NCBI GenBank assembly: GCA_950295325.1
Contig: OX485805.1
Span: forward strand, 51,606,758-51,670,757
Reading direction: 5' to 3'
DNA from: Polytrichum commune
Taxonomy: Eukaryota; Streptophyta; Polytrichopsida; Polytrichales; Polytrichaceae
Length of the DNA: 64,000 nucleotides
Shown here: piece by piece, positions 37,054 to 49,205 of the stretch
Layout: the number at the start of each line of letters is the position of its first letter
Position numbering within the stretch: the first letter of the stretch is position 1
Translations under genes and position numbers: made by a program
Notes under the pieces: model-generated
Database searches by the model: none
Told to the model about the DNA's origin: nothing
The model's input: the letters and a program-made list of their open reading frames with translations, nothing else

Positions 37054-37140
37054 TTGTAGATTAGGGTCGGATTAATTCATCGTCCTGTCAGTGGGACGCC
37101 CGCATTTTTAAGGGCTATCCAACAACAAAAATGTAGAACG
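37054..37140 (+). other. conserved 3' flank block of the ERF paralogues (copy 5)
   Basis: Contains CAGTGGGACGCCCGCATTTT, then AAGGGCTATCCAACA, in the same position relative to the stop as in copy 1. Confidence 0.6.
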
Positions 37141-37149
37141 TGATCCAGG

Positions 37150-39950
37150 AAGCACGGAAACTTGGATCAGGTACCCCATTTTAGTAGGGGTGGTGAACAA
37201 CATTCAGGAAATTTCCGGAAAATGACACTACCGTATGGACATGCACAGAATCCATGTCAAAAGCTGAGTGTCTGTAAATGAGAACACAACATTCATTCCC
37301 AGTTATTCAAGTGTCGCTGAATTTTCTACTGACAAGATATCACGATGCATGTTATTATTCACATCTCCACACGTCTCAAATGACAGTCACCATTGGATCC
37401 ATCACATCTTGAGTTCAGTTCCTACAAGAACGACCAGTTTTCTAACATTCGATAATAAATGTGATGGATGTCAACCTGGTCGTGGACAGAAACCCCTGCT
37501 CGATCACCTTACAGAGTACATTTCTTTTGCAAATCTATGCTCCAACACGGAAAGTAGAGGCCATGTTCTCAAATGAGGTTTTCCTTTGTTACAAAAGATA
37601 CTCCAACCTGGACTGGTTGATAGACGTTTGATGGATTTGCATAAGCAGTTCAGTGTGGTAGTCAATTTCACAGATGTTTTTGGCCAGCAATTCTGGCAAG
37701 CTAAGGGATTTCTGACACCATATTTTCAATCTTTGGGTTCTGCTCAATCTTGTGGTGATGGGAGAGATGGATAAATAACTCGCTCATTGGGCAGCCACAA
37801 TGGGGCTACAAATCATGCATCAGGCACCCCGAGTTGAGTTTCAAGTTTCAACAGAACTGAAGTATGTATTGAGATTCATCTAAAGTTCAATCTCCACTGT
37901 GATGAGCACATGCCGTAAGGTGCTTCGTGCTTTCAGAATCTAAATAATTCCACCATATTTCTGCCGGAAATTCCAAGGATTCGTACTGGGACCTCATGGG
38001 TTAAGCACTGACCACTAGGGTACTCACCTTCCTGTGTCAACCAAGGAAAATAACAATTTTATATCCAAAGTGCCGGAAACTCTAGAAATTAGAAATAGGA
38101 TGCCGAACACAAAAAATAATAATTCTGGCCACCAAATGCCGAACCAAGAACCACCTTACCGTAATCGATATTGTTCAACTTTATTATGATCAATCCAATT
38201 AGGTTTTTAGTGTCAAAGCGACATATCATGACAAGCTGGAGTCATTTCTTGACAGAGGCATGGATTTCCACTTCAGACTCTCCAGGCTGCAAGGATACAA
38301 GATTCACCATTTGTACTCAGTACACATTCTGTCGATTCTAGATTCCCAAGACTTCAAAAAGATTCATTTATTCTACATGTTGTAGTTATCAAGGTGTGTC
38401 ATCAACCGGGGATTTGTGACACTCAAGGATTCGCATCAAGGCAAGCTCATTCGGATGAGAGCAACCATTTTAGTCATATATTGCACCGCCGGTTCCTTGT
38501 TTGATGGTGGACAAGATTCCAAAGTTTTGACACATGAATTATTTTATTCCTAGTCTAGTGTGCCAGTAGTGGTCATTCATCATTTTTTCATTTTTCAACC
38601 TGACATTAGGGTGTTTATGATAATAGAGTTAACGCACATAGTGTCCTGAGAAATTTTGGACATAATCAATCAAGATCGTCAACGTTTCTAAGTTCAACCG
38701 ACTACATGTTGACATCTTTCGGTTTTTCTTTATCAATGTGAGGTGTATTCTACAGATTTCTCTAAAACGATGAGCACTTTTCCTGAAGTCTTGAACTTCA
38801 ACCGGTTATTTCTCAAACGCAACCCGTTCATCTTCAACCAGCAGTCGGTTCTCCCTGTTCATTGGTTGGTTGGCCCGAGGCCAAGCCAAGCTTCAAGCCC
38901 CGAGTCTAGGCAGGGACAAGCCTTCACATTAACTTACAGACTAAAGACTTCGATTCTGCCATTAGATTAGCACATGGATCTCAAACTCATTGGCAATCTG
39001 ATTTTAAGACTTGCAGTTGGATTAAACCTTCCATCGTTGATTTTAGATTTGCACATGATCTTAGTTGCTCTTAGATTTTAAACTTGCACTCGCATTTAAG
39101 ACTTTTTTCTCTGATTTCAGGTTGCACTGGAACTTCGAATTGCACTTCAACTTCGAAGTTTACTTAGACTTGCATTTTGACTTAGTTCTTCATTTGCACT
39201 TAGCCTTGTACTTGAATCTAAAAACTGCACTCGAACTACCATTTGCACTTGCATTTGTAAGTACATTTACCATTAAAATTTGGTGACTTAATACTTAATA
39301 TACATAGTTAAAAGGTGACAAATTTGCATAAACCTTTGTCTCGTATCGAAGGTCTCATTGATGCCAGGGATTTGTGACGTGCAAAAGCCTACAAGATATG
39401 AGTTTATCGTCCGTTTATCAGACTTAGAAGAGGGGAGTCGGACTTAGAAGAGGGGAGTCACAATGGTTATGAAGCTTTGTCCGAGTCTTAGAGACGAGGC
39501 AGAACTCTGTAATTTCTTGTCCTATGTCAAAGAACTAAGGAGAGTTTATAACAAGTTGAGGAACAACAGTAGTGTTAATACGAACTCGAGTCACTTGCTA
39601 ACCTTCTTAAAAGTGAGGTCTGGATGATGGACCCAAGCGGAAGAGTTGTCATATAATTGCTCGCAATCGGAAATTTCGAGAGTGATCTGGTCTCATAATC
39701 TTTTGCATAATGAGAGATCCCACAATCTGCTTCAGCATTTCTCATTGTGCAAGGTTGCATCAGTTTAAAGTTGAGCTTGATCCCCTAAAATGAGAGATTC
39801 TCCTAATTTGAGTCCAAACTTTATAGAGTCATTTAATGGTACTCATTGGTAAGCAAGATTTAGTTTTAGAGATCCTTTCCCCTTCTAGAATTGCTTCATA
39901 CGAGACCAATTGGGATAAAAGAATTCAAAACTTGAGATGCCAATTGAACC
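37150..39950. other. intergenic, no gene recognised
   Basis: Frames up to about 100 aa without motifs. A low-complexity stretch rich in ACTTGCA-like words spans about 38,930-39,270. No element ends are seen. Confidence 0.4.
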
Positions 39951-39960
39951 AATTTGGTTA

Positions 39961-40349
39961 TTACAATTTAACGGACTTTATAATCCGACGGTAGGATCTA
40001 GGGTTGGAGTCATGTTGGACAATATAGCAAGTGAGCGTTATTATATACAAAAGATTTAAGGCATGAACTCACTTGCAACCAAGTTGAGCATGATGCTTTA
40101 TGTTGTGGACTTGAAACAACTATTTGTCTAGGAATAAAGAAAGTTTGGGTTCCGGGGGATTCAAAGTTAGTTTGCAGACAAGTCGTTGAAGAATTGAGAG
40201 TAAATGCCGTAAACTTACAAACATTTCATAGCTAGACCTGTGCTAAAACTCAAAGCAAAAATGAATATTTTTCTATTGAATATGTTTCTCATGCTAAGAA
40301 CATTTTGGCTAATTGTTTAGCAAAATCAACATGTATGGGTGAGGCTTAA
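39961..40349 (+). pseudogene. decayed RNase H domain of a retroelement
   Basis: Two frames joined by a frameshift near 40,060 resemble a plant RVT_3/Ty3-type RNase H. The first part reads FNGLYNPTVGSRVGVMLDN, with the first catalytic Asp changed to Asn. The second part reads CNQVEHDAL (catalytic Glu), GIKKVWVPGDSKLV (catalytic Asp) and, after a stop near 40,233, EYVSHAKNILANCLAKS. No reverse transcriptase or LTR is recognisable nearby. A fragment only. Confidence 0.65.
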
Positions 40350-40527
40350 GCTACATAGTTCAAAGGATACTTGCAAACTCACACATAAATTGAGCATTTT
40401 GTCCATAAAAAATCAGTAAAGTTGGGTGGGTTTGGAATAATAGAAATTGAACATACGTCTTCATCAAAGTAGCGCAAGATGGTTGTGATTCATGTTTTTT
40501 ATAGGAAGGACAAGGTTGATCCTGAAG

Positions 40528-40665
40528 CTGGGGGTGCTATCATGTGAGCGGTGAGCGGTGAGCAATGAGCGGTAAGTTGTGAACAATGAGTGATGAATAA
40601 TATATGGAATTACACCCAATATGATCCTATGACCGTGGTATTTTGGCATAATTAATTGCACATTT
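40528..40665 (+). repeat. left terminus of Mutator-like element A
   Basis: GGGGGTGCTATCATGTGAGC followed by GTGAGCGGTGAGCAATGAGC. It continues into a block with CCTATGACCGTGG, which matches CCTATAACCGTGG at the same distance inside element B's left end. The matching right end was not found, so element A is truncated or rearranged. Target duplication undetermined. Confidence 0.8.
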
Positions 40666-41085
40666 CTTTTATAATAATAAAAATGGGGAGAGCAAACAAA
40701 ATGCAATGAACCTATTGAATATCTTACGGTTCTACTTTCAAAATCAATAACTACAAGATTGGCATGAGGGTTTTAAGATGAATTTTAATGTTATTGCTAG
40801 ATTCAACAAAACAAATGTAAACACATTCCAAGTACTGAGACATGAAGGGGGGGGGAGAAGCTAAGTTATTTGGGCACATCGTTTATGAATAATAGGATTT
40901 TGCTCACATAAAATCAATGCCCACTAGTTGTAGTAATGGAAATACAATGCAAAAAAATGGCCTTCATTTTTTGTTTTATTAGAATACCAAATCCAATGCC
41001 GTTCACGTTCCAAACCAACCATATCCACTCCAAGCCAATCCAATCCAATCCAATCAACCATATGGTGGATGGTATTGTCAACTAT

Positions 41086-44000
41086 CTAAATGCCTCCATT
41101 GTCCTCTGACACCTCTAAGTGGAATAACGTCTCCACATTGGGATTAAACTTACGAGACTTTGGGCGGTGTATAGGTGTTGATGCAGTTGCTTGTGCAAGA
41201 GCAACACTCTCTACATATATGGGAAGCAAAAATGACCTAGGAGGGGATGATAGTTGCTCCATCATCTTGCCAACACTGCATTAAAATATACATAATGAGA
41301 GTTAATAATTTTGATGATGCACAAATTTACAAAAGTCATTAAATTCAAATAGATTGGGCAAACTCACGTATTCAAACGTGATTTCCTTGCTACTTTGCAA
41401 GGAGGTTCATCATCATGTTCCAATGAAGGTGGTTGTGATGATTGACCAAGTACAGGTTTCTGAGATGATAACTCACGAAGCGGTTGAAGTATGTTATTAA
41501 AGATAAGATCATCTGCCTCATAACCAGCAAGGTGGCGTCCACTCTTACGACATGCGTGGACAGAGGCACCTGAAAATAAATTCAAAAGACAAATAATCAG
41601 TATATGTTTTATAAGCATTACAAAGAATGATAGAAAATCTATTGAAACATCAAAGCAAACTTATTGAATGTTGATGGTAGTCATAAAGATTGCAAACACA
41701 CCTGTAAAAGCAATGACGTCAATGACTACCGCTCCAGGCTTACATAAAGCCTCGATAAACATCTGCATTAGGATAGGATGTTTTTCACGAGCACCTCGCC
41801 AAGGTATAGAACCATTCATTAGTTGATTTTTCTTAGTTGTGTAGTTAAAATAAACATCGTCTTTGCCAACACATACACCTTGTTTTTCGAACTCAATGTT
41901 TTTGTTAAATGATACTTTCACATCTGCATTCTTTTCACGACAATATAATAAGATTCAGAATTTGCGTAACTGCCACAAACAAACAAGGTACACGTATTAG
42001 TAAAAAATAATTAAAAATTGCATAGATTCAAACTACATTGACAATGTTGAGGAAAAAAGAATTATACTTACTGTGGCAGAAGCATCGGTACCAGAGCATA
42101 ATTTCATGTCATTCACTCTCCACCAATCTCTTAACAAAGTGAAGCCGTAAATAGCCGAATATATACGTACATCTTTACATTCCGGAATGAACAAAAGAAT
42201 GAACGCATCGTCGTGAAGGAACGAAAATGCGAACTCAAACATTGCCTCAATTTCTGAGGTAGTATGCTTATTCCATTCTGGAATGACTAAAGGAAGAGAA
42301 GAAATATGCGGGACAAAAAGACCTTCAGGCAAATCTGCGATCAACAAATTAAAACCTCAGTGCGGACATGCGTCGTTGGACACATATGTGGATCTCATAC
42401 TGTCAAACTGTTGCACACAACAATAACCAATTAATATTGTTTGTAATAAATATCAAATAAAAATATTTCAAGAATGATAAAATATAAAAATATAAATATT
42501 GGCAAAATGCTTATTTGTTTGACAAATTTGTTTGTCTTCAAAAATATTGTTTGAGATGCTCTAGTCACGACGTTAAAAACAGAAGTATTCTCTAACATAA
42601 CTTGAGCAGAGGTATAAGATAATGTTTTTTTGTGAATATTCCAGTTATTTGCATACAATTATCATATTGAGCAAGGTCCACATAATTATCAGATGCACAT
42701 GTTGTAGAAACCACATGTTCTTTGGTTCCACATGTTCATGATGCCACGTTCTCTTGAAAAGGTGTGATAACTTTTTTTGAACCACGTTTCCGTTTCCGAT
42801 CAAATTCTGAAACTACAGTAGCAACAACTTTCGAAGGAATTAGTTTTAAATGGGAAACATCATCACCAACAAAGTACATTTCTTCTTCTTCTTCCGCAGT
42901 ACAAAATTTAAGTGGACATTCCAAAACCAAGGGCATGATTGCAGAATTCTTAAAGACCATGTTTCCATATGAGATGCTTTGAAGATACAAAGATCACTCG
43001 ATTTGTCAATCCAAGCAGCCAAATATTGAAGCAAATTTTGTTCAAAAATTGCGCCCTTTGCCACCAACTCCCGTCGTAGATATCTACAATAAATTTCAAA
43101 AGGAAAATTAAAAATCATATGAACATATATAATTACAATAAAAATCAAAGAACTTGTATAACTAAAGAACATCAAGAATAAATCACTGCAATACATATAA
43201 TGACAACTCTAATTACATCATAATATTCAACCTGTAAAGAACGCGCTTAATGACTAAATCTCCTTCAAGCATTTTTATAAGTTGAGTAGATTTTACAAAT
43301 GATGGATTTCCTCTCATTATAGTCAAAAATATTTTTTCCCATAGCAAAAGTCTCCATTTTTCAATATAATCCGGAAGTACTAGCGTGCCAACATTGAATG
43401 CAATATTTCCTATCTCATCTTTCATTGCTTCAAACTCATTGTTAACGGCTGCTTCCACCTTCACAACACATGAACAGATAAACGCATAAACACATAAACA
43501 CATAAACACATAAACATATTAACATATTAACCTATAAAATCATGCATTTCAACAAAAATGATTATTTTTTATCAACGAAAAATGAAATACATGAGCCCAA
43601 AATGATGCCTTCGATAACCATGCATCTAGTTCAGAATCTTTGGTATCAGTTGAAGTCAAATGTAAAGAAATCCGAGACATAGGACTAGAATTTCACCATT
43701 TAAGCCATCTAGCTTTAAATTGGCCAGGCAAACGAGTAGTGGCTATTTTCTGTAGCTTCTCCAACGTAAGGTCTGGTTTAGGGTTGGATTTCCAATGCTT
43801 ATTAATCTGCATCCAGAAATATTCATAAAATAAAACCAAAATTTAAAAAATATATTACAAAGATTTTAGAAGTGTTGGCATGAAAACATACCTTCGCCAT
43901 GAAATCATCTACATTTGCGGGATCCGCAACTGCGAGCATCTTATTGAAATTTTTTTTTCTGAATGATCTGACAATTGAAGTTATAGCGTTGGCCATTTGC

Positions 44001-44995
44001 TCCCATTCTTCTTTCGCAAATTTTTTTTTATTGGATTTTTTTCTTTGTACAACCTAGAAGCCTCATCCGCAGCAGCCACAACCTCTCTCTGTACATAAGA
44101 AGCATAAACCAACAACAATTATAAATTGAATTTTTTTTCAATCAAACATGAAAATAAATGAAAATAAATACTTGTACCTTATAAATCAATGTAGCAAACA
44201 CATCGACCGTCAAAGGATACCACGTAGTCTTCGATTTTTTTTTCACACAATTTGCATAACTTTCAGAAGAGTTAAGCTCTTTAAATTCATCAAGCTTCAA
44301 AATCTTGATATTGCGTATACGATGAATCTTGTGAGGCAAGTTGGTTTTCACATGATTTAGCTCAGTGGTTCTGACATGCACACAACATATAAATCATAAA
44401 AAACAAGTTGAAAAAAAAAATCAAATTAGATTGCGAGTAAGGTGGTTTCTACTAACCGGTTCACATCATTCATAGCATCGAGGAACACCCCAACTGAGCC
44501 TTTTGGATCCAAAAAAATACAATCCACAGAATAGTACCAATGCTCTTCATCAGAGTTATGGCGTTCAATGTGGCGTAGCCATGCTGTCACCCGATGGTTA
44601 CCTTTCCAAACATAAAACATTTTGCCCTTAAATTTAAGTAAATATTTATCCTTATCCAATTCTTCCTCAAAACGATGATGTACACGTTGCCAATGTTGGT
44701 TCCAAGAGCTAATTGTTTCATATGTAACATCAAGACAAGAACCATCATTTTTGGCAATCGATACATACAAGACACGGTCTCCTTCCCTATAGCCATTGGA
44801 AAATTCAGTTTCCAATAATTGAACATCACCGAAAGTATAATTTACAAAATTTTGCACTTGTAAGATTCTAACAATTTTTTCATGTTTGGAAGGGAAAGGG
44901 GGATGATATGCTCTATTTCTCAAGTTCAAGATTTTACAATAATTACCGAACATTTTATATGAATCTATAGAATGTACTTCAAATGTATAAAACAA
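41086..44995 (-). pseudogene. ParB-like/DNA amino-methyltransferase-like gene, copy A (transposon-borne, near-intact)
   Basis: Multi-exon minus-strand gene homologous along its length to the gene at 51.2-55.0 kb. In order: an N-terminal domain with FYVWKGNHRVTAW (ParB-like GNHR at 44,602-44,591); helical middle exons; a Lys/Arg stretch; then a methyltransferase-like C-terminus. That part has a possible catalytic motif DLPEG (about 42,340), then SAM motif I (VIDVIAFTG joined by a clean intron to ASVHAC) and GRHLAGYEADD. Catalytic motif before motif I is the order of beta-class N4/N6 methylases. The last exon ends at a TAG at 41,086 after a strong GTGAGT donor. Breaks: TGA at 43,695-43,693 replacing a Trp, and a one-base loss in an A-run near 44,035. 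The N-terminus is undefined (no ATG). Confidence 0.65.
44830..44869 (-). repeat. hairpin-family arm inside an exon of methyltransferase copy A
   Basis: On the minus strand, 33 of 40 bases match the arm of the hairpin at 47.5 kb (landmarks CAAGTGCA, AATTTTGT, ACTTTCG). In copy B the same place codes for unrelated residues, so this part of copy A's exon seems to derive from the repeat. Confidence 0.6.
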
Positions 44996-45766
44996 AACCT
45001 AAAGATGTCAATATGTAACATATTGAACTTGGAAACTCTAGGATCGAGACCTATTTTGTTTGAAAATCTCTCAGTTGAGTTAAAAAATTGGTTGAAGTTC
45101 GAGACTTCATGTGAATAACCAATCATTTTAGAGGAATTCAGTACCTAGAACTACAAGATAAAAAAAACTAGAAGATGTCAAAATGACACCACATGTAACA
45201 TGTTGGACTTGGAAACACCAGGATTGCGACCGAATATGTCCCAAACTCTAGGAGTTGAGTTTAAGAAATAACAATGGACAACTTTGAATGTTCTTGCCAT
45301 GACTATTGTCATCACCAACCTCGAAATTCACATATCGAAAATCAAACTGATTTCACATAGATTCAAGCACATTAAACTACAACACTGTTTCAGGAAAAAA
45401 CAGAGGATATCTATCCATTCAAGAATTCCTTTGGCCCTAAAACCTCACAATTTCAGTCACCCTTTCACATAAGTTCCCTCAAGAAGCTATGGAGATAAAT
45501 TTTCCAGCAAGAAATGAATCATGAGTACATTTATTGATTTTTATTTGTTTGCATTTGAACTAGATACAACAACACCTATGCCCTTTGAGTTACCACTTAT
45601 TTTAGAGGAGTTTAGAGAATATTTTTAAAAACTACAATAAAGAAAACTTGTAAGATGTCAACATGTCACCATGGTTGGATCAGGATGTAGACCGGCTATG
45701 CCCAAGAACATCCCGAGCACTGGTTGGAGGGTTGATCACCTCTCCCTCCCCGGCACCAACAAAAAC

Positions 45767-45815
45767 ATGGCAGAATTATGCAAGTGCATAATTATGTCAA
45801 TTGTACTTTGCATTT
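45767..45815 (+). repeat. single hairpin-family arm
   Basis: GGCAGAATTATGCAAGTGCA followed by a TTGTACTTTGC-like end; no inverted partner next to it. Confidence 0.6.
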
Positions 45816-46407
45816 CCACGTAGTGAATGAGTGATTGATTCGGTTTTCATTCCTGAAGTGAAATTGTCAATAAAGTATGTAATTTAACTTAGAAGACAAA
45901 AACAATACGGAAGCTACAACCCTGCATCACTCTACGGAATTAGCTTATTTGAAACCATCATGATGTACTTTCAATCTTCTTAACCTTTTCGACTTCCCAT
46001 ACTTGAAATTGAATTTCATTTCGTTACAAAACCCTCATTAGCATTGATGATATATTTTTGTGACTTACCATTTCAAAAGGAACTTTGTCGTTCTAAACTG
46101 AAACTTAAATTAGTGTGTTGACTTTAATATGTATATTTGATAATAGTTTAGGTGATGCGTTCTACTTTCACGAGTTTTCATATGCATTTGAATTAATTAA
46201 CCCTGATTAAATGTAATCAAGCGTGAAATAACTGTAATTGAACGTAATTGAGATCAAGGCCTGAGTTTTCCAAAAGTATTCATACACATTTGAACTATTC
46301 AAGCCTGATTAAGTGCGAGTAAGGACATTAGACCTAATTCAACATGGTGAACTTCCCGAGCACTGGTTGGAGGGTTGAATACCTCTATCCCCACTCCACC
46401 CACCAAA

Positions 46408-46455
46408 AACCTGGCAGAAATCTGCACTTGCATATTACTGTCAGTTATACTTTCG
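46408..46455 (+). repeat. single hairpin-family arm
   Basis: CCTGGCAGAAATCTGCACTT followed by TGTCAGTTATACTTTCGG; no adjacent inverted partner. Confidence 0.6.
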
Positions 46456-47506
46456 GAAATGGATTCATACTAAAGAAGACTTCTACACGAATATTAGTGG
46501 ACAAATACTAGTGAACAAATGTTGTGCGTAAAACACAAACTATTTTGTTGCAGATGATGAAATTGAAACTGTGGAAAATGAAGATTTAAGTAGCTAACAT
46601 AAAGTAGATAGCTTCCGCTTAGTACATGGAATAATGTGGCACATATTCAATTTATTATTAATTTTAATTGTATAAAAATCCTTCTCCATAAATTGTACCA
46701 GATCTCATGAACTACGAATCTTATATAGATGCACTTAATAGATTAACAGAACTCCCTAATTCTACTAAAATTGTTAATAGATGTTCTCACATTCAATATA
46801 AGAATAAAAACATGTTAAAATTATGACAAGGGAGAACTTGTACATGCAAGAATAGCTTTCATTCAGCCAACAACACCGCCCTGAAACAATATGGAAGTAG
46901 GAGGTTACTAATTTGAAATGAAGAAACCAACTTTTTCTTTAAGATTCTGAATTACCCTAGTGAACAACATTTGAAATGAATCAACACAAACCCTTAACAA
47001 GAAAGAGCATCATCACTTTGACAATGAAGCTAATCATATGAGCTCCAAAACTTGGAAAGAAAAAGGTTGCCACTTGATTTAGGATTGCTAACTATCTCAA
47101 ACTCAATCTAGGACCAAATATCTTGGGGACAGTGGGTACAGAGCTTGAAAATAGTTCTTTCAGGCCCATATTAATGATTCTCTGATTCGTACAGTCCTAC
47201 TGTTTTCAAGTCCAACCGATTAGAGGTTGACATCATCCAGATTTCCTTTATGAAATTAGGGTATGTTCTATAAATTCCTCTATTTCATGTGGTGTTTGAA
47301 CTTCAACTGGCCATTTCTCAAACTGAGCCAGTTCATGTATGAGACTTGGGAACACTGTCATCTCATATTGTGAATGAAGAAATCCATGGCTGAGATCTAC
47401 ACACAAGCAGATCCGACCACTAGTTCCAGATGGGCTAGTTGAGTTTGAGAAATGACCAGTTCAAGCTCAAGACTTAGGCAATACTATTCTAAATCTGCGG
47501 TTGAAG

Positions 47507-47696
47507 GTGATGATGCCCATAAACCTCTCCTGCCTACCTCCATCAACCCAAGATCTGGCAGAATTCTGCAAGTGCAGAATTTTGTCAATCGTACTTTCGT
47601 TGCCGAAAGTACACCTGACGGAATTCTGCACTTGCAGAATTTTGCCAGATCTTGGGTTGATGGAGGTAGGCAGGAGAGGTTTATGGGCATCATCAC
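47507..47696. repeat. long near-perfect inverted repeat (190 bp hairpin)
   Basis: Two arms of 93 bp around a TTGC loop (47,600-47,603). The outer about 50 bp of each arm pair without visible mismatch (GTGATGATGCCCATAAACC... with its complement). Mismatches cluster near TGTCAATC/ACCTGACGG. Overlapping frames of 66-106 aa on both strands are by-products of the symmetry. Either strand would fold into a long RNA hairpin. Confidence 0.95.
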
Positions 47697-47699
47697 TTA

Positions 47700-48350
47700 G
47701 GGTATAGTACCTGCCTAAGTTATATAATGTGATTTCTACTTGTCCGATGTCCATAGTACCATAAGAATGTACAAGTCTCTTTTGCACCTTTGCACATCAA
47801 TTCAAACACAAGATGCTTATGGGAGATGTGCTGAATCTTTATGCGGGACTACAAAATTACTAGCAACCCTGTATCTATTTTTTACTGAATCAGTATTAAA
47901 CTACCACAACAGAAATGTCCACTTCTATATCCCGTAGCTGAATCATGCAATCATATGTCCAAGCGCCCCATAATTTAATTCTAGTATTAAGTGTCATGTT
48001 AGTCCACGAACAGATCTCTAGGAATTTCTAAAGCTAATCAGGACCAAAAAGCAACCTATTTTCCCCCTATCTCGCTTGCATATATTTGGTTAAATATTCG
48101 GAGTGCTACGTAATAGTTGTCAATAGTTTTCACGAGCGATAACTTTGTGCCCTTCTGCTTTTCATGCTGGGATTGGCACTGATTAGCTAGGATTGCAGTT
48201 GTATGTGGTGTTTGTGCTAACAGATGGAGGACGAGCTCTGGAGAGTTTTGTCTTAGCTAATTTCAATGAAGCTCGGAGTCTGTTGGTCCAGGTGAGCTAA
48301 TTTATGTTCTAATTTCTCTATGTTTCTGCGGAGTGGGAAGAGAGGTATTC
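47700..48350. other. spacer between the two hairpins
   Basis: AT-rich, no recognised feature. Confidence 0.4.
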
Positions 48351-48357
48351 ACCATTT

Positions 48358-48465
48358 CAAAAACCTGGCAGAAATCTGCAAGTGCAGAATTTTGTCAGTT
48401 GTACTTTCGTTGCCGAAGGTACAACTGACAGAATTATGCACTTGCAAATTTCTGCCAGGTTTTTG
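48358..48465. repeat. inverted repeat (108 bp hairpin) of the same family
   Basis: Arms of about 52 bp (CAAAAACCTGGCAGAAATCT...) around the same TTGC loop, with the same core GTACTTTCG/CGAAGGTAC. It lacks the outer arm of the 47.5 kb hairpin. Confidence 0.93.
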
Positions 48466-48524
48466 GGTTTAGGGTTTAGGATGGTTACTGTATGCAAACA
48501 TAGATGAGATTTCGGTGACTTGTT

Positions 48525-49150
48525 GATGATGGAATTTGTGACAATTTCTATGTCGAGAAATGCAGCATCAAGAAGGTGGCCAAGAGAGGCTATGGTCGTT
48601 CAGATTAGACTGCATTAAGAGTCTGTGGCTTTATATTCAAATTTCTGGTCTTTTAGAATGAGACTTATGTTTCTGTAGATGATACATTTTGTGACAATCT
48701 CTATGCCCAAAGAATCAATTGGAGCATTCAAGGTAGTCATTACACATTGATGCATCCTCCACCTGAGTGCGTGCAAAGTAAGACTGGCGACAGTGAGATC
48801 CTCTTATGGTTTTGGGATGATGCGTGTAGTCGTTTGGGAACAAGATTTACGGTGTCTGTTGATGAAGCAATTTGTGACAAATTCTATGTCGAAATGCAGC
48901 ATCAAGAAGGTGGCAAAAGAGGCTATTGTCATTCACATTGGAATGCACAAAGAGTCTTTCATCTTTGCGGGGATGCACCTGGTCTTTTAGATGTTAATTT
49001 TTGTAGATGATGCATTTTGTGACAATCTCTACGCCCAGAAACCAAGGTAGTCATCATTACACATTGATGCATGCAGAGTAAGACTAGCTCCAATACGATC
49101 CTCTTATCGTTTGGGAATAACATTTTAGGCGTCCATTTGTGATGCAATTC
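48525..49150. repeat. tandem repeat, about 330 bp unit, about two copies
   Basis: CAATTTGTGACAA(A/T)TTCTATGTCG-type landmarks lie at 48,530 and 48,866, and ATTTTGTGACAATCTCTA(C/T)GCCC-type landmarks at 48,685 and 49,012. The repeat abuts the upstream side of the SMP-30-like frame. Confidence 0.75.
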
Positions 49151-49205
49151 CTCACAAATTTTCTGTGATAAATTTTCTACAGTTTCAAGTAGGCCGTCAA
49201 ACGCC

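Larger units (their letters stand above)
45000..47450. other. intergenic with dispersed short repeats
   Basis: No gene recognised. Two repeated phrases recur. One reads GATGTCAA...ACATGT...TTGGACTTGGAAAC (45,005; 45,175; 45,655; also 49,840). The other reads CGAGCACTGGTTGGAGGGTTG (45,706; 46,354; related at 49,757) and is followed by a single hairpin arm. Confidence 0.55.

Noticed and set aside
47452-47787. Overlapping 80-106 aa frames on both strands at the 47.5 kb hairpin
   Set aside because: They encode the same peptide from both strands because the DNA is an inverted repeat. They are not genes.
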